The notes beneath the pieces were generated by a model. That model was not told the DNA's origin and made no database searches. It saw only the letters and a program-made list of their open reading frames with translations. This document shows positions 34,032-42,368 of a stretch of DNA of 64,000 bases, piece after piece. Position 1 is the stretch's first letter, and every line of letters begins with the position of its first letter. The DNA lies in NCBI RefSeq assembly GCF_022869805.1, contig NZ_CP094974.1:4216001-4280000 (forward strand). The letters are read 5' to 3'. The stretch comes from Halosolutus halophilus (GTDB taxonomy: Archaea; Halobacteriota; Halobacteria; Halobacteriales; Natrialbaceae). The translations under genes and the position numbers were made by a program.

Positions 34032-34742
34032 GTGCCCGCGTCCGACTCCGACTCCGGATTCCGAGACGACCCTCCAGTCCCGAACGATCGCCACGTGCTC
34101 GAGGACGACTGCCGGCGCTGCCCGGCGCTCGTCGAGCACCGCGAGTGCATCTCGTGGGGCACCGGCGCTCGCGACGCGAGTATCGTCGTCGTCGGCGAAG
34201 CGCCCGGCTACGGCAACCCCGAAGCCGATCGGTGGCGGGGCGGCAACTGGACCGGCAAGGCCTACACCTCGCGCCACTCCGGCCGCCGGATCCGGCGCAT
34301 GCTCGCGCAGGTCGGCTACGGCGACGACGCGTACTACACGAACGCGGTGAAGTGCTTCCCTGCGGATCCGGACGACCCGACCACGAACCGCGAGCCGACC
34401 GCCGAGGAGCGTTCGAACTGTCGAACCCACCTGCTGACGGAACTCGAACTCGTCGGTCCCACGGTCGTCCTCGCAACCGGCAAACACGCGACTACGACGG
34501 TGCTGGCGGCCGAGGATCGGGACCTCGAGGGGTTTCTCGACAGCGTACTCGATCCGATCCGGTGCGATCGGCTCGGGGTGTGGCTCGTTCCGATTCTGCA
34601 CCCGTCGTACCAGGACGTCTGGGTCGGCCGGCTGGGGTACGAACCCGAAGCGTACCTCGCAGCGATCGGGGAGACGCTGGACGGGCTCTGTGGACGGACA
34701 GCCGACGGAGAGCGATCGGGACCGTCGGAACGGACCGGATGA
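34032..34742 (+). CDS. uracil-DNA glycosylase, Fe-S (family 4/5-like)
   Basis: A 236-residue glycosylase that removes uracil from DNA. The N-terminal CRRC, then Cys in VKCFP and in ERSNC, fit the four-cysteine Fe-S set of family 4/5. Motif 1 is GEAPGYGNPEADRWRGG, with an insertion before the conserved GKAYTSRHSG; motif 3 is LHPSYQ. The mix is atypical (normal motif 1 is close to GEAPGEEED), so it may be a haloarchaeal subgroup. GTG at 34032 starts it, with a TATA box at the right distance. A polar C-terminal tail follows residue 215. Confidence 0.8.
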   Translation: MPASDSDSGFRDDPPVPNDRHVLEDDCRRCPALVEHRECISWGTGARDASIVVVGEAPGYGNPEADRWRGGNWTGKAYTSRHSGRRIRRMLAQVGYGDDAYYTNAVKCFPADPDDPTTNREPTAEERSNCRTHLLTELELVGPTVVLATGKHATTTVLAAEDRDLEGFLDSVLDPIRCDRLGVWLVPILHPSYQDVWVGRLGYEPEAYLAAIGETLDGLCGRTADGERSGPSERTG

Positions 34743-34833
34743 CCGGTTCTCAGAGGGCGGGGCAAACCGTGACCGGAGGGGCTGCATCGTCGGGCGAGGT
34801 CCCTGCTGGGCGACTCGCTTGCTGGACGGCTCG

Positions 34834-35535
34834 CTACACCAGTTGTGTCTCGCCAGATGCGAGGAGCGACGCCGGAGCGACGTCCCACCGATCCGCGGTG
34901 ACGCCGTCGACGCCGGCCTCGTGGAGGGCTCGCACGTCGTCGACCGTCCGTGCCGCCTTCCACGCGATGACGTCGAACCCGTGCTCGCGGGCGGCGGACA
35001 CCACGTCGGTTTCGAGGCAGAGTTCGTAATGGGGAAACACGTGCGTACAATCCAGGTCGATCGCCCGCGAGAGGTTGACGTCGGGTTCCTCTCCGAAGAG
35101 GAGGCCGTTCGGGACGTCGAGGGGGGCCGCCTCGATCTCCGCGAGTGCCTCGGGGAGAAACGACGAAACGCGGACGTCGGCGTCGGCCGCCATCGCAAGC
35201 TGTAACGTATCCAACGCGATACCCCGTTCTTTCAGTTCGAGTTGAACGGTTACGTCGTCCGGGACCACCTGCAGCACCGACTCGAGACGGGGAATCGGTT
35301 CGCCCGATTCGAGCACGGTCAGGTCGCCGAGATCGGACCAGGGCGTCTCCGCGACTCGTCCGTCCGCGTCGGTGACGCGCTCGAGCGTCTCGTCGTGAAA
35401 CGCCACCAGTTCGCCCGATCCGCACCGCCGAACGTCGACCTCGACTGCGGGCAGCCGACGGGCGGCTTCACGGATAGCGAGGAGGGTGTTCTCCGGGAAC
35501 TGAGCTGCACAGCCTCGGTGGCCGATAATCTCCAT
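34834..35535 (-). CDS. glycerophosphodiester phosphodiesterase
   Basis: A 233-residue GDPD-type TIM-barrel enzyme. The catalytic pieces are IGHRGCAAQFPENTLLAI, the EVDVRR segment (Glu/Asp metal ligands), and AFHDETLERVTDADG, then VQLELKE. It hydrolyses glycerophosphodiesters to alcohol plus glycerol phosphate. The length is normal for a compact archaeal/bacterial type. It lacks a signal peptide, so it acts inside the cell. A TATA-like AT-rich element (35563-35570) lies upstream of the ATG. It lies 140 bp past the nucleotidyltransferase gene and reads in the same direction. Confidence 0.88.
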   Translation of the reverse strand: MEIIGHRGCAAQFPENTLLAIREAARRLPAVEVDVRRCGSGELVAFHDETLERVTDADGRVAETPWSDLGDLTVLESGEPIPRLESVLQVVPDDVTVQLELKERGIALDTLQLAMAADADVRVSSFLPEALAEIEAAPLDVPNGLLFGEEPDVNLSRAIDLDCTHVFPHYELCLETDVVSAAREHGFDVIAWKAARTVDDVRALHEAGVDGVTADRWDVAPASLLASGETQLV

Positions 35536-35675
35536 CTACCGGTCACCCAACAGCCAGTGGTCATCAATATTGTGATTTCCTCGCCCGTTTTTGGCCAATC
35601 ATTCAGAATATGTCCCGAGATCGAGTGTCGTCCCTGCGGACAGCTATCCCTTCCGCGACGCCCGCCGTTCGCCGA

Positions 35676-36356
35676 TCACGCACAGCGGATCCGCTCGGAC
35701 GCGAGCCACGTCCGGGCCCGATCGAGATCCGCCGGCCGATTGATCTCGACGTGTCGATCGGCCGGTATCAACAGCGGCCGGGTCGGCGTCAGGGGGTAGA
35801 CGCAGGGGTACCAGTCGTGGAGCCGCGTTCGCAGGACCCGGATCGCAGCCATCCGGTGATCGCGGCTCACGACGCCGAACCCGGCGTGCTGGTGGCCCTC
35901 GATGAGCCCGTAGGCCGTCACGCGCCCCGTCTCGTCCCAGCGGATCGCCGTCTCCACGTCCTGTAGCCCGGGGATACACCCGACGAGGTTGAGCCGACCG
36001 CCGAGGGCGTCGAACTGGCCCGTCAGCCGCCCGATTTCGCGCATGTCGACGAGTACGTCGCCGTTCAGGACCAGCAGATCGTCGTCGATTCGTCCGAGCG
36101 CGAGGAGCAACGACGCGGCGTTCTCGTATCGGTCCCAGTCCTCGAGGATCAACGGGTTCTCGGGATCGAACCGTTCGAGGACGGTCTCGTGACGATACCC
36201 CAGCACGACGGCCGTTTCGTCGACGTGTGGCTCGAGTAGCGCGCACTGTCGATCGTACAGCGTCCGGCCGTCGAACTCGAGAAAGGCCTTCGGGACGTCG
36301 CCGGTGTAGTGGCCCATTCGTCGGCCCTGACCCGCGGCGAGGATCACGCCACGCAT
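35676..36356 (-). CDS. nucleotidyltransferase, sugar/alcohol-phosphate type
   Basis: A 226-residue Rossmann-like transferase. The N-terminal loop MRGVILAAGQGRRMGHYTGDVPKAFLEFDG is the NTP-binding motif, spanning residues 1-30, and the VLNGDVLVDM motif gives the metal-binding Asp. The segments PLILEDWDRYENAASLL and YGLIEGHQHAGFGV resemble LicC/choline-phosphate or alcohol-phosphate cytidylyltransferases. It would activate a phosphorylated sugar or alcohol with CTP or another NTP. It starts 25 bp after the TagF/TagB-like gene, so they are probably one operon; a TATA element is not seen between them. Confidence 0.8.
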   Translation of the reverse strand: MRGVILAAGQGRRMGHYTGDVPKAFLEFDGRTLYDRQCALLEPHVDETAVVLGYRHETVLERFDPENPLILEDWDRYENAASLLLALGRIDDDLLVLNGDVLVDMREIGRLTGQFDALGGRLNLVGCIPGLQDVETAIRWDETGRVTAYGLIEGHQHAGFGVVSRDHRMAAIRVLRTRLHDWYPCVYPLTPTRPLLIPADRHVEINRPADLDRARTWLASERIRCA

Positions 36357-36415
36357 CGGTCCACCTCCCTCGCAGCGGGGATCACGCCCTGCATCGAAGC
36401 ACCTCCCTCGCGGCG
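36334..36415. repeat. imperfect 38-bp direct repeat at a gene junction
   Basis: Two copies about 44 bp long, 38 bp apart (one from 36334, one from 36372), with several mismatches. Copy 1 covers the start of the nucleotidyltransferase gene; copy 2 lies in the end of the upstream gene and re-creates an ATG and a MQGVIPAA-like reading. Confidence 0.55.
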
Positions 36416-37368
36416 CGCTCGCCGGCCCGGCCGTCCATCGGGATGCCGAGGTACTCGATCCAGGACGCTCGTCGTCGCTTCACGGCGTCGGGTTCGCCGT
36501 TGTGGTACAGATCGTCGACGAGTTCGAGATCGATCGCGTCGGTCGTGACGCCGATCCGCGGCACGTCGCGGTCCGGCGCATCGACGTCCGTCAATTGGAC
36601 GAGCGGCCGACCGGTGTGGAGCCACTCGGCGATCGAACCCGAGTAGTCCGAAATAAGGACGTCCGATCGACGCATGCTCTCGGTGGGCGTCGTAGCCGTA
36701 TCGAAGACGACGTTCGGCACCCCGTCGATCCGGCGCCTGCAGTTGCGAGTGACAGCCAGCCCCGGCCCTTCGCGTCTGTCGGTCGGGTGTGGACGGAAGA
36801 GCAGTTCGTACTCCGTGTGGGCGAAGCACTCGACGACCGAGCGGGCGGTGTTCGCGTACGCGCCGCGGCCGACCATGTAGTTGGTCGGCGCGTACAGCAC
36901 CCGGCGTTCGCGGGGCGGTGGCGCATCGGCCAGCGCGTCGGCTTCCGGGATGCCGACGACGGCCACGGTCACGTCGGACGGCGCAGCGGCCCGGTACGCC
37001 TTCGCCCACCGTTCGCCGGGTGCCAGCGCGGCGGCGACGTACTCGAGGATCGTCTCCGCCGTCACGGCGACCTCGCCGCGACCGATCGACGCACCGTGTC
37101 GCAGGTGAACGAGCGGATACTCCTCGTAGAACGTGAACCGCTCGATGCCGAATCGGTGGTTGTAGACGACGACGGAGGGATCGATCGCGCTGACGTTGTC
37201 GTCGACCGCCCCGGGATCGTCCACGTCGATTTCGTCGATGCGGTCGCTACAGCCGCGCGCATCCGCCCGGACCGGGACGAACGCCGACTCGACGTCCACG
37301 TGACGGTCGATCGCCTCGAACGTCTTTCGCATGAACGGTCGCTCGATGGCGTACAGTACCTCTACCAT
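36382..37368 (-). CDS. TagF/TagB-like CDP-glycerol glycerophosphotransferase family protein
   Basis: A 328-residue glycosyltransferase-B-type protein of the poly(glycerol phosphate) transferase family. The hallmarks are the phosphate-binding LLFRPHPTD and the SDVLISDYSGSIAEW motif, plus VLYAPTNY for the second nucleotide-fold half. In bacteria it transfers glycerol or ribitol phosphate to a wall polymer; in archaea it is uncommon and the acceptor is unknown. ATG at 37368 (MVEVLYAIERP) is chosen because the 53 codons upstream are arginine-rich and not domain-like. The nucleotidyltransferase gene follows 25 bp later. Confidence 0.8.
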   Translation of the reverse strand: MVEVLYAIERPFMRKTFEAIDRHVDVESAFVPVRADARGCSDRIDEIDVDDPGAVDDNVSAIDPSVVVYNHRFGIERFTFYEEYPLVHLRHGASIGRGEVAVTAETILEYVAAALAPGERWAKAYRAAAPSDVTVAVVGIPEADALADAPPPRERRVLYAPTNYMVGRGAYANTARSVVECFAHTEYELLFRPHPTDRREGPGLAVTRNCRRRIDGVPNVVFDTATTPTESMRRSDVLISDYSGSIAEWLHTGRPLVQLTDVDAPDRDVPRIGVTTDAIDLELVDDLYHNGEPDAVKRRRASWIEYLGIPMDGRAGERAAREVLRCRA

Positions 37369-37620
37369 GCGTGAAACTCCTCGACGGCGCCTTGGCGAGC
37401 GCCGTCGGTCCGTTCGCTGGAACGTATCAGCTTGTCGGCTCCGCCGAACGGACGAAACGGTACGTACAATCAGGTCGGACAGAGTAATAACGTTTGTAGT
37501 ACTCTTGAGGACAGAACTCGGATCCACGAACGGGAGGAACGCGCCCGCGTTCTCGACCGACCGAGGCCCAGTGACACCGTTCGTGCACCGATCGACCGAG
37601 ACGAAACACGGCGAGTAAGC
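37369..37620. other. intergenic region before the HIT gene
   Basis: About 250 bp. No gene or RNA is seen. It carries the divergent starts of the TagF/TagB-like gene and the HIT gene, the latter with TTCTTA at 37621-37626. I see no obvious TATA element for the TagF/TagB-like gene. Confidence 0.35.
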
Positions 37621-37650
37621 TTCTTACAAGCGGGCGTCACACACTCGCCT

Positions 37651-38070
37651 ATGAGTACGATCTTCAGCCAGATCGTCGAGGGCGAGATTCCCGCACGAAT
37701 CGTGTACGAAGACGAGGCGACGGCTGCGTTTCTCGACGCCAATCCGCTCGCACCGGGCCACACGCTCGTCGTCCCCAAGGAGGAGTACGAACGACTGAAC
37801 GACGTCCCCGACGACGTCGCCCAGGACCTCTATGCGACCATCCACCGGCTCGTGCCCGCCGTCGAAGACGCCGTCGACGCCGACGCGACGAGCGTCGCGT
37901 TCAACAACGGCGAAGCTGCAGGCCAGGAAGTCCCCCACGTCCACTGTCACATCGTCCCCCGGTTCGAGGGCGACGGCGGCGGCAACACCCACACGATGAT
38001 CGGGAAACAGATCGACCTGGACGACGACGAACTCGACGAGATCGCCGGAGAGATCGAGTCGAACGCCTGA
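37651..38070 (+). CDS. HIT-family nucleotide hydrolase
   Basis: A 139-residue histidine-triad protein. The active-site motif is HVHCHIVPR, and the N-terminal IFSQIVEGEIPARIVYEDE segment is typical of HINT/Fhit-like dinucleotide hydrolases. It likely hydrolyses nucleoside phosphoramidates or adenylylated molecules in the cytoplasm. The length is normal. A TTCTTA element about 27 nt upstream of the ATG fits a leaderless start. Confidence 0.92.
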   Translation: MSTIFSQIVEGEIPARIVYEDEATAAFLDANPLAPGHTLVVPKEEYERLNDVPDDVAQDLYATIHRLVPAVEDAVDADATSVAFNNGEAAGQEVPHVHCHIVPRFEGDGGGNTHTMIGKQIDLDDDELDEIAGEIESNA

Positions 38071-38167
38071 GCCGATCGACCCGCTGTCGGTTTGCAACGT
38101 CCTCCGGACCGGCCCGGTCCCGGCCCGGTGCCGTGACAGTTTTGCCGATCGCGCGTGAGCGACGCGT

Positions 38168-38389
38168 ATGGCAAGTTTCGCCGCCCAGTTTCGTTCCCAC
38201 CCGATCGCCACGACCCTCGAACTCGGGAGCGTGCTGGTCTGTTGCCTGCTGTTTTTCGGGACGTTCGTCGCGCTCGCGACGGTCCCGCCGTCGCGGTCGG
38301 CGACGCCGTGGCTCGCAATCGTCGGCGTCGGTGCGGCGTTCGTCCTGTTCTGGACGGCGATCGTGCCGCTGTACGAACGGACGCTCTAG
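38168..38389 (+). CDS. small two-helix membrane protein
   Basis: A 73-residue protein with two hydrophobic helices (about residues 18-38 and 47-64) separated by a short polar loop PPSRSATPW, and a short basic end YERTL. The ATG has a good haloarchaeal coding context. I do not recognise a family. It is convergent with the prepilin-peptidase gene (22 bp between stops). Confidence 0.65.
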   Translation: MASFAAQFRSHPIATTLELGSVLVCCLLFFGTFVALATVPPSRSATPWLAIVGVGAAFVLFWTAIVPLYERTL

Positions 38390-38410
38390 TCGCTGGCCCG
38401 TCGCCACCAG

Positions 38411-39439
38411 CTATACGATCGTGCCGACGAGCAGATCGCCGTACAGCAGGGCGATCACCAACCCGGCGAACACCGGGACGAGGAACGGCGCGCCCGGCGA
38501 GATCCAGACCGTCTCCGTCTCGGCGAGGACCTCGAGCCCCTCCCGGAGTTCGTCCGCCGTGGTTCCGTAGGCCGTGCCCTCGATGTCGTCCAGGAAGGCC
38601 GCGGCACCCCACGGGTCGTCAGCGGCGGCCATCGTTCGATCGGCGTCCTGCGCGTCGGTGGCCGCGGTCGCGGCCGCAGACCCGGCCGTCCCCCCGTCGC
38701 TTCGAACGTCGGGGCCGGCCGCGACCGCCCCGTCGGTCGGCGGGTTCGGCTCGTCGGGGAGCGTCGCCGGATCCCGGTACCGATCGGGCGCGTCGCGCAG
38801 TTCGGCGAGGGTCAGCCCGCGCCAGCGGAGGTACATCCGCAGCGCGTCGAGATCGAGTCCGGTCCGGGAGACCCCCGTCGGCGTCGAGAGCAGCGTTCCG
38901 TGGGTCTCGGCGACCCGCTCCCAGGAGACTGGCCAGCCGACGAACATGACGGGGGCGACGCGACCGGCGGCGGCGTTACGGACCGCGAGGGCGATCGGGA
39001 TCGCCAGTCCGACGAGGACGGCGTTGGAGAGGATCGTAAACGAGAACGCCTCGATCGGCGTGCCCGAGACGGGGAGCGTCCACGGGCCGACGGTGTACTC
39101 CGGGAAGGTCGGGAACAGCAGCGCGAGGACGAGCAACGCCTTCGCGTCCGCGCCGCCGAAGCCGCCGAGCCACCAGAACAGGTACGCGATCGGGACGACC
39201 AGACCCAGGCTGATCGCCGCCGGGACGAGAAAGTCGTAGGTCCACGCCGGACCGCCGGCCTGCCGGGCGATCCAGCCGTCCCAGACGAGCGTTCCGCCCC
39301 CGACAATTGCGAGGGGAATCCAGACGGCGCTTGAGACCCGCCTGGTACGAACGTCACGAACAGCAGCCCACGCGAAGACGGGGAGGGCGACGAGTCGCAG
39401 GAGATCCGGGACCGTCGCCGACGCGCCAGCGAGTGTCAC
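38411..39439 (-). CDS. pibD: type IV prepilin/preflagellin peptidase (A24, PibD-like)
   Basis: A 342-residue membrane aspartyl protease. The two catalytic aspartates are in AVRDVRTRR and in GGFGGADAKALLVLAL (the GxGD-type motif as GGADAK). About six helices; the long soluble insert between helices (about residues 190-290) is Ala/Asp/Thr-rich. It processes pilins and archaellins in the membrane. The start is GTG at 39439 (MTLAGASAT) because the about 26 codons upstream are not membrane-like and no better start is nearer. In Haloferax the enzyme is PibD; the assignment follows the motif and size. Confidence 0.85.
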   Translation of the reverse strand: MTLAGASATVPDLLRLVALPVFAWAAVRDVRTRRVSSAVWIPLAIVGGGTLVWDGWIARQAGGPAWTYDFLVPAAISLGLVVPIAYLFWWLGGFGGADAKALLVLALLFPTFPEYTVGPWTLPVSGTPIEAFSFTILSNAVLVGLAIPIALAVRNAAAGRVAPVMFVGWPVSWERVAETHGTLLSTPTGVSRTGLDLDALRMYLRWRGLTLAELRDAPDRYRDPATLPDEPNPPTDGAVAAGPDVRSDGGTAGSAAATAATDAQDADRTMAAADDPWGAAAFLDDIEGTAYGTTADELREGLEVLAETETVWISPGAPFLVPVFAGLVIALLYGDLLVGTIV

Positions 39440-39646
39440 AGGTCCCCCTGCGAAGCCCGATCTCCTTACGTTTTCGGCTCGATCGAGCACGGGAGCGCAA
39501 TCCGGTTCGGCAGACACGACGATCCCGTGGCGACTGGTAAGCCGAAGGCAAAGCGACGGCGCGGCGGACCCGATCGACGCGCTCGTCGTCGCATCGACGC
39601 CCGGACGATACCCGTAGCTCAGACGGTGCTACTCGATAAATCGGTT

Positions 39647-39661
39647 CCAGCCGGAGGCTGG
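39647..39661 (-). terminator. hairpin directly after the ferredoxin stop
   Basis: CCAGCC-TCC-GGCTGG read on the minus strand, a perfect 6-bp stem with a 3-nt loop, 3 bp past the TAA of fer, and followed by AACCGATTTAT. A terminator or 3'-end stabiliser; no strong T-run. Confidence 0.45.
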
Positions 39662-39664
39662 CCC

Positions 39665-40054
39665 TTAGATGACGCGGTTCTGCAGGTAGTCGAGGTGTTT
39701 GGCGTTGTACACGATCTTGACCTCGTCGGTCTCCGCGGAGCCGATGCAGGTCAGTCGAACGTCCTTCTCTTCGACCTCCTCGTCACTGAGGATCTGCTGC
39801 ATGTCCATCTCGATCTCGCCCTCCTTGACGATCGCCGCGCAGTTCGCACAGGCGCCTGCGCGACAGGAGAAGGGCCAGTCGTAGCCCTGTGCCTCGGCGG
39901 CTTCGAGGATGTATTCGCCCTCGGCGACGTCGAGGGTGCCGTAATCCTCGTCGTCCAGACCGGCGTCAGCGGCCTGATCGAAGAGATCGTCGTCGTCCAT
40001 GTCCCAGCCCTGGTCGTCCAGCACTTCGTAGTTGAGGTATTCTACCGTGGGCAT
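39665..40054 (-). CDS. fer: 2Fe-2S ferredoxin (haloarchaeal type)
   Basis: A 129-residue plant-type 2Fe-2S ferredoxin. The four cluster cysteines are Cys64, Cys69, Cys72 (CRAGACANC) and Cys103 (LTCIG). The acidic N-terminal extension ([15 protein letters not shown]) is typical of halophilic ferredoxins. The mature N-terminus is likely PTVEYLNYE. It feeds 2-oxoacid oxidoreductases and other redox enzymes. The start is the second of two in-frame ATGs (40054); CTATAC at 40081-40086 is the probable TATA box. A hairpin follows the stop. Identity is secure. Confidence 0.96.
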   Translation of the reverse strand: MPTVEYLNYEVLDDQGWDMDDDDLFDQAADAGLDDEDYGTLDVAEGEYILEAAEAQGYDWPFSCRAGACANCAAIVKEGEIEMDMQQILSDEEVEEKDVRLTCIGSAETDEVKIVYNAKHLDYLQNRVI

Positions 40055-40301
40055 CACTCAGCGATTCGAGTCCCGTACTGGTATAGCTTGCTGTTCGGAC
40101 CTAAATTGTCTTTCAGCCAGAACCGAGCAATCCGATCGAAAGAACGTCACGAGTTGACGGATTTCGCGGCGAACCGGGAGATCGAACCGGAAATGTCCGG
40201 CCGAATTGCGACGAGCGCCTCGACGGGTGGAATCGGGACGAACGTCTCGACGGTTGTCGAACGTTGTCGACCCGGGCGTGTGGGTTCCGGGACCGATCGG
40301 C

Positions 40302-41483
40302 TCAGAACCCGAAGATCGGAACGAACTGGAACGTGAGATACGCGCCGACCGTCGCGATGAGCGGCACGACGTTCTGCATGATGATGACCCGCGCCGTCGT
40401 CGACGGATCGAACAGGTCCGACGCCCTGGGGATGTCCTCGGGTTCCTCCTCACCGATCTCGGGTGGCGTCTCGCCCTCCTCCTCGGCCGTGAGCGCACCG
40501 ACGGAGACGCGGGTCTCCTCGCCCCTGCGAGCGTCGGAGAGCGTCGTCGTCCGGGTCGCGCGTCCCCAGCCGAGACCGATGATGCACATCGTCGCGACCA
40601 CGACGAAACTCGCGGGGATCCCGATCGCCGACAGCATGATGACGATCGTCGACGCGATGACTGCGACGACGATCGCCGCCGTCAGCGGGAGGTTCGTGAT
40701 GTCGTTGCCGAGCGTGTCGAGCGTCCGGCGGGCGATCGTGAAACAGCCCACCGCGACGGCCGCAGACCCGAGCAGGATGAGCGGGACCATCTCGAATTCC
40801 CCGGTGCCGTAGATCGGTGCGATCGCGTTCGCGATGTTGCTCGTCCCGGAGGAGAACGCCATCAGGCAGCCGATCCCGACGACGACGAACGCGCCCGTGA
40901 TCTCCCGTCGGTTCGCGCCGATCCCGAACTGGAGTCGGGGGACCGTCCCCGATCGATCGACGGTGATCATCTCCCGACCCTCGCGGTCCCCCTCGATGGC
41001 GACCCACGCGTTGATCCGGGGGTAGAAGTAGCGGCCGACGACGCCGGCGACCCAGAACCCGATGATCGGAGCCACGATCCACCAGACGACGATCTCACCC
41101 ATCACCGCCCAGTTGAGTTCGCCGGTCGCGAGACCGAGTGCGGCGATCGCACCGACGGCGGTCATCGACGTCGAGGCGGGGACGCCCGCGTAGTTACCCA
41201 CGAACAGCGCGCCGCCGATGAAAAAGAGGACGGCGACGTTCGATCGCATGGTGAAGATGTCGGTCGTGTGGACGAGTTCGTCCCCGAGCGTCGTGACGAC
41301 GTTCGGCCCGATCGTGATCGCGCCGAGAAAGAAGAAAATCGACATCAGCGCCGCTGCCATGAGTTTCGTGATCACGTTGGCTCCGACGGCGGGGCCGAAC
41401 GCGGGCCCCGTCGTCGCGCCGCCGATGTTGTAGCCGACGAAGACCGCCACGAGAAGCCCCACGATAAGCAGTACTTCTGTCAC
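40302..41483 (-). CDS. PiT-family inorganic phosphate transporter
   Basis: A 393-residue PiT (NRAMP-independent low-affinity phosphate) transporter with about ten helices. Each half carries the repeated signature: VGYNIGGATTGPAFGP at the start, and SSGTSNIANAIAP in the second half. A large polar loop (RGEETRVSVGALTAEEEGETPPEIGEEEPEDIPRA, spanning about residues 320-360) precedes the last helix. GTG at 41483 is chosen by alignment with the second PiT in the window and a TATA-like element 27 nt upstream, over a GTG four codons earlier. Close paralogue of 42846-44012. Confidence 0.9.
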   Translation of the reverse strand: MTEVLLIVGLLVAVFVGYNIGGATTGPAFGPAVGANVITKLMAAALMSIFFFLGAITIGPNVVTTLGDELVHTTDIFTMRSNVAVLFFIGGALFVGNYAGVPASTSMTAVGAIAALGLATGELNWAVMGEIVVWWIVAPIIGFWVAGVVGRYFYPRINAWVAIEGDREGREMITVDRSGTVPRLQFGIGANRREITGAFVVVGIGCLMAFSSGTSNIANAIAPIYGTGEFEMVPLILLGSAAVAVGCFTIARRTLDTLGNDITNLPLTAAIVVAVIASTIVIMLSAIGIPASFVVVATMCIIGLGWGRATRTTTLSDARRGEETRVSVGALTAEEEGETPPEIGEEEPEDIPRASDLFDPSTTARVIIMQNVVPLIATVGAYLTFQFVPIFGF

Positions 41484-41506
41484 AATGATATCCACACGAG
41501 CCGTCC

Positions 41507-41513
41507 CTAAAAA
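41507..41513 (-). promoter_or_regulatory. TATA-like element of the first PiT gene
   Basis: TTTTTAG on the minus strand, centred about 27 nt before the GTG at 41483, as expected for a leaderless mRNA. It helps decide the start. Confidence 0.5.
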
Positions 41514-41833
41514 CGCGCCTATTTGTCCCCGGTGTCGGCAGACGGATTCCGGGCGTCGATCCAGGTCCGGTGACGGCGATCGGCGGTCGATCGGCGACGG
41601 AAACGGCTGAGCTAGCCCCCACGACTCGATCCGGCCCGTGCAGCGACCGCACACCCGATCCAGTGGGGATCCCGTGGACGATCCCAAAGCGTTTCACCGA
41701 ACCGTACCCTACATCGGGACATCATGTCGTCACGCGCACCATCGGTTCGGTGGAGTGGCAGTCCGCAGGGCGGACGCGTTTCGTCGCAGTCACGGACGGC
41801 GCTGATCGATTCGGTCGCGCCCGTCAGTCGACT
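41514..41833. other. divergent intergenic region of the first PiT gene
   Basis: About 320 bp between the PiT gene and the coiled-coil membrane protein. No gene is seen; the frames give low-complexity readings only. It contains the PiT TATA element at its left edge. I see no clear inverted repeat for phosphate control. Confidence 0.35.
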
Positions 41834-42346
41834 ATGAGACCGGCACGTGTCGATGCGATCATCGACCTCGCGTACGGCGGGTTGATCCTCCTCTCGATCG
41901 TCCTGATCGCGACGCTCGACATCCGGATCGGGCTGACGTTCGGGCTGGGCGTGTTCGCCTCGTACATCCTGCACGTCGTCTGGAAGATGGCCCGGTTCGA
42001 TCCCGACTGGATGACCCGGACCGTCCAGGAATCGGTCGAGCAGACCGTCGGCGACGCCGTCGAGGAACAGGTCGAAGCGACGATGAGCGAGACCGTCGAA
42101 GAGTCGGTCGAGCGGACCGTCGGCGACACCGTCGAAGAGTCGGTCGAGCGGACCGTCGGCGACACCGTCGAGGAACGCGTCGAACGAACCGTCAGTGACA
42201 CCGTCGAACAGACGGTCGGCGACCAACTCGACGAGGTGCAGGCGCAGGTCGATTCCGTCGACGAGCGAGTCGACCGGCGGCCTCGCGAGGAGGAAGTCGA
42301 GGAACTCATCGAGGAATCGACCGAGGACGACCGGCCCGACGCCTGA
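41834..42346 (+). CDS. two-helix membrane protein with a 12-residue-repeat coiled coil
   Basis: A 170-residue protein. Two hydrophobic helices (about 10-27 and 31-50) anchor it. Then a 12-residue unit VEESVERTVGDT repeats at 88-99 and 100-111 (identical, also in DNA from 42095), with a variant VEERVERTVSDT at 112-123 and looser copies on both sides. This is an amphipathic, acidic coiled coil of about 80 residues, ending in an acidic Glu/Asp-rich tail. ATG at 41834 is chosen at the first hydrophobic helix. Function unknown; its position next to the PiT genes suggests a role with transport. It ends 22 bp from the convergent UspA gene. Confidence 0.7.
   Translation: MRPARVDAIIDLAYGGLILLSIVLIATLDIRIGLTFGLGVFASYILHVVWKMARFDPDWMTRTVQESVEQTVGDAVEEQVEATMSETVEESVERTVGDTVEESVERTVGDTVEERVERTVSDTVEQTVGDQLDEVQAQVDSVDERVDRRPREEEVEELIEESTEDDRPDA
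42095..42166 (+). repeat. two identical 36-bp tandem units
   Basis: The codons for the two identical 12-residue repeats are the same at the DNA level too, so this is a recent duplication within the gene. The neighbouring repeats differ. Confidence 0.65.
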
Positions 42347-42368
42347 TCGGCCCCAAGTCGACGGCCGG

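Noticed and set aside
39608-39661. tRNA-like stretch (CCCGTAGCTCAGACGG and GGTTCCAGCC)
   Set aside because: The D-arm-like piece is present by chance. No acceptor stem, anticodon loop or T-arm can be folded, and the right end is the ferredoxin hairpin.
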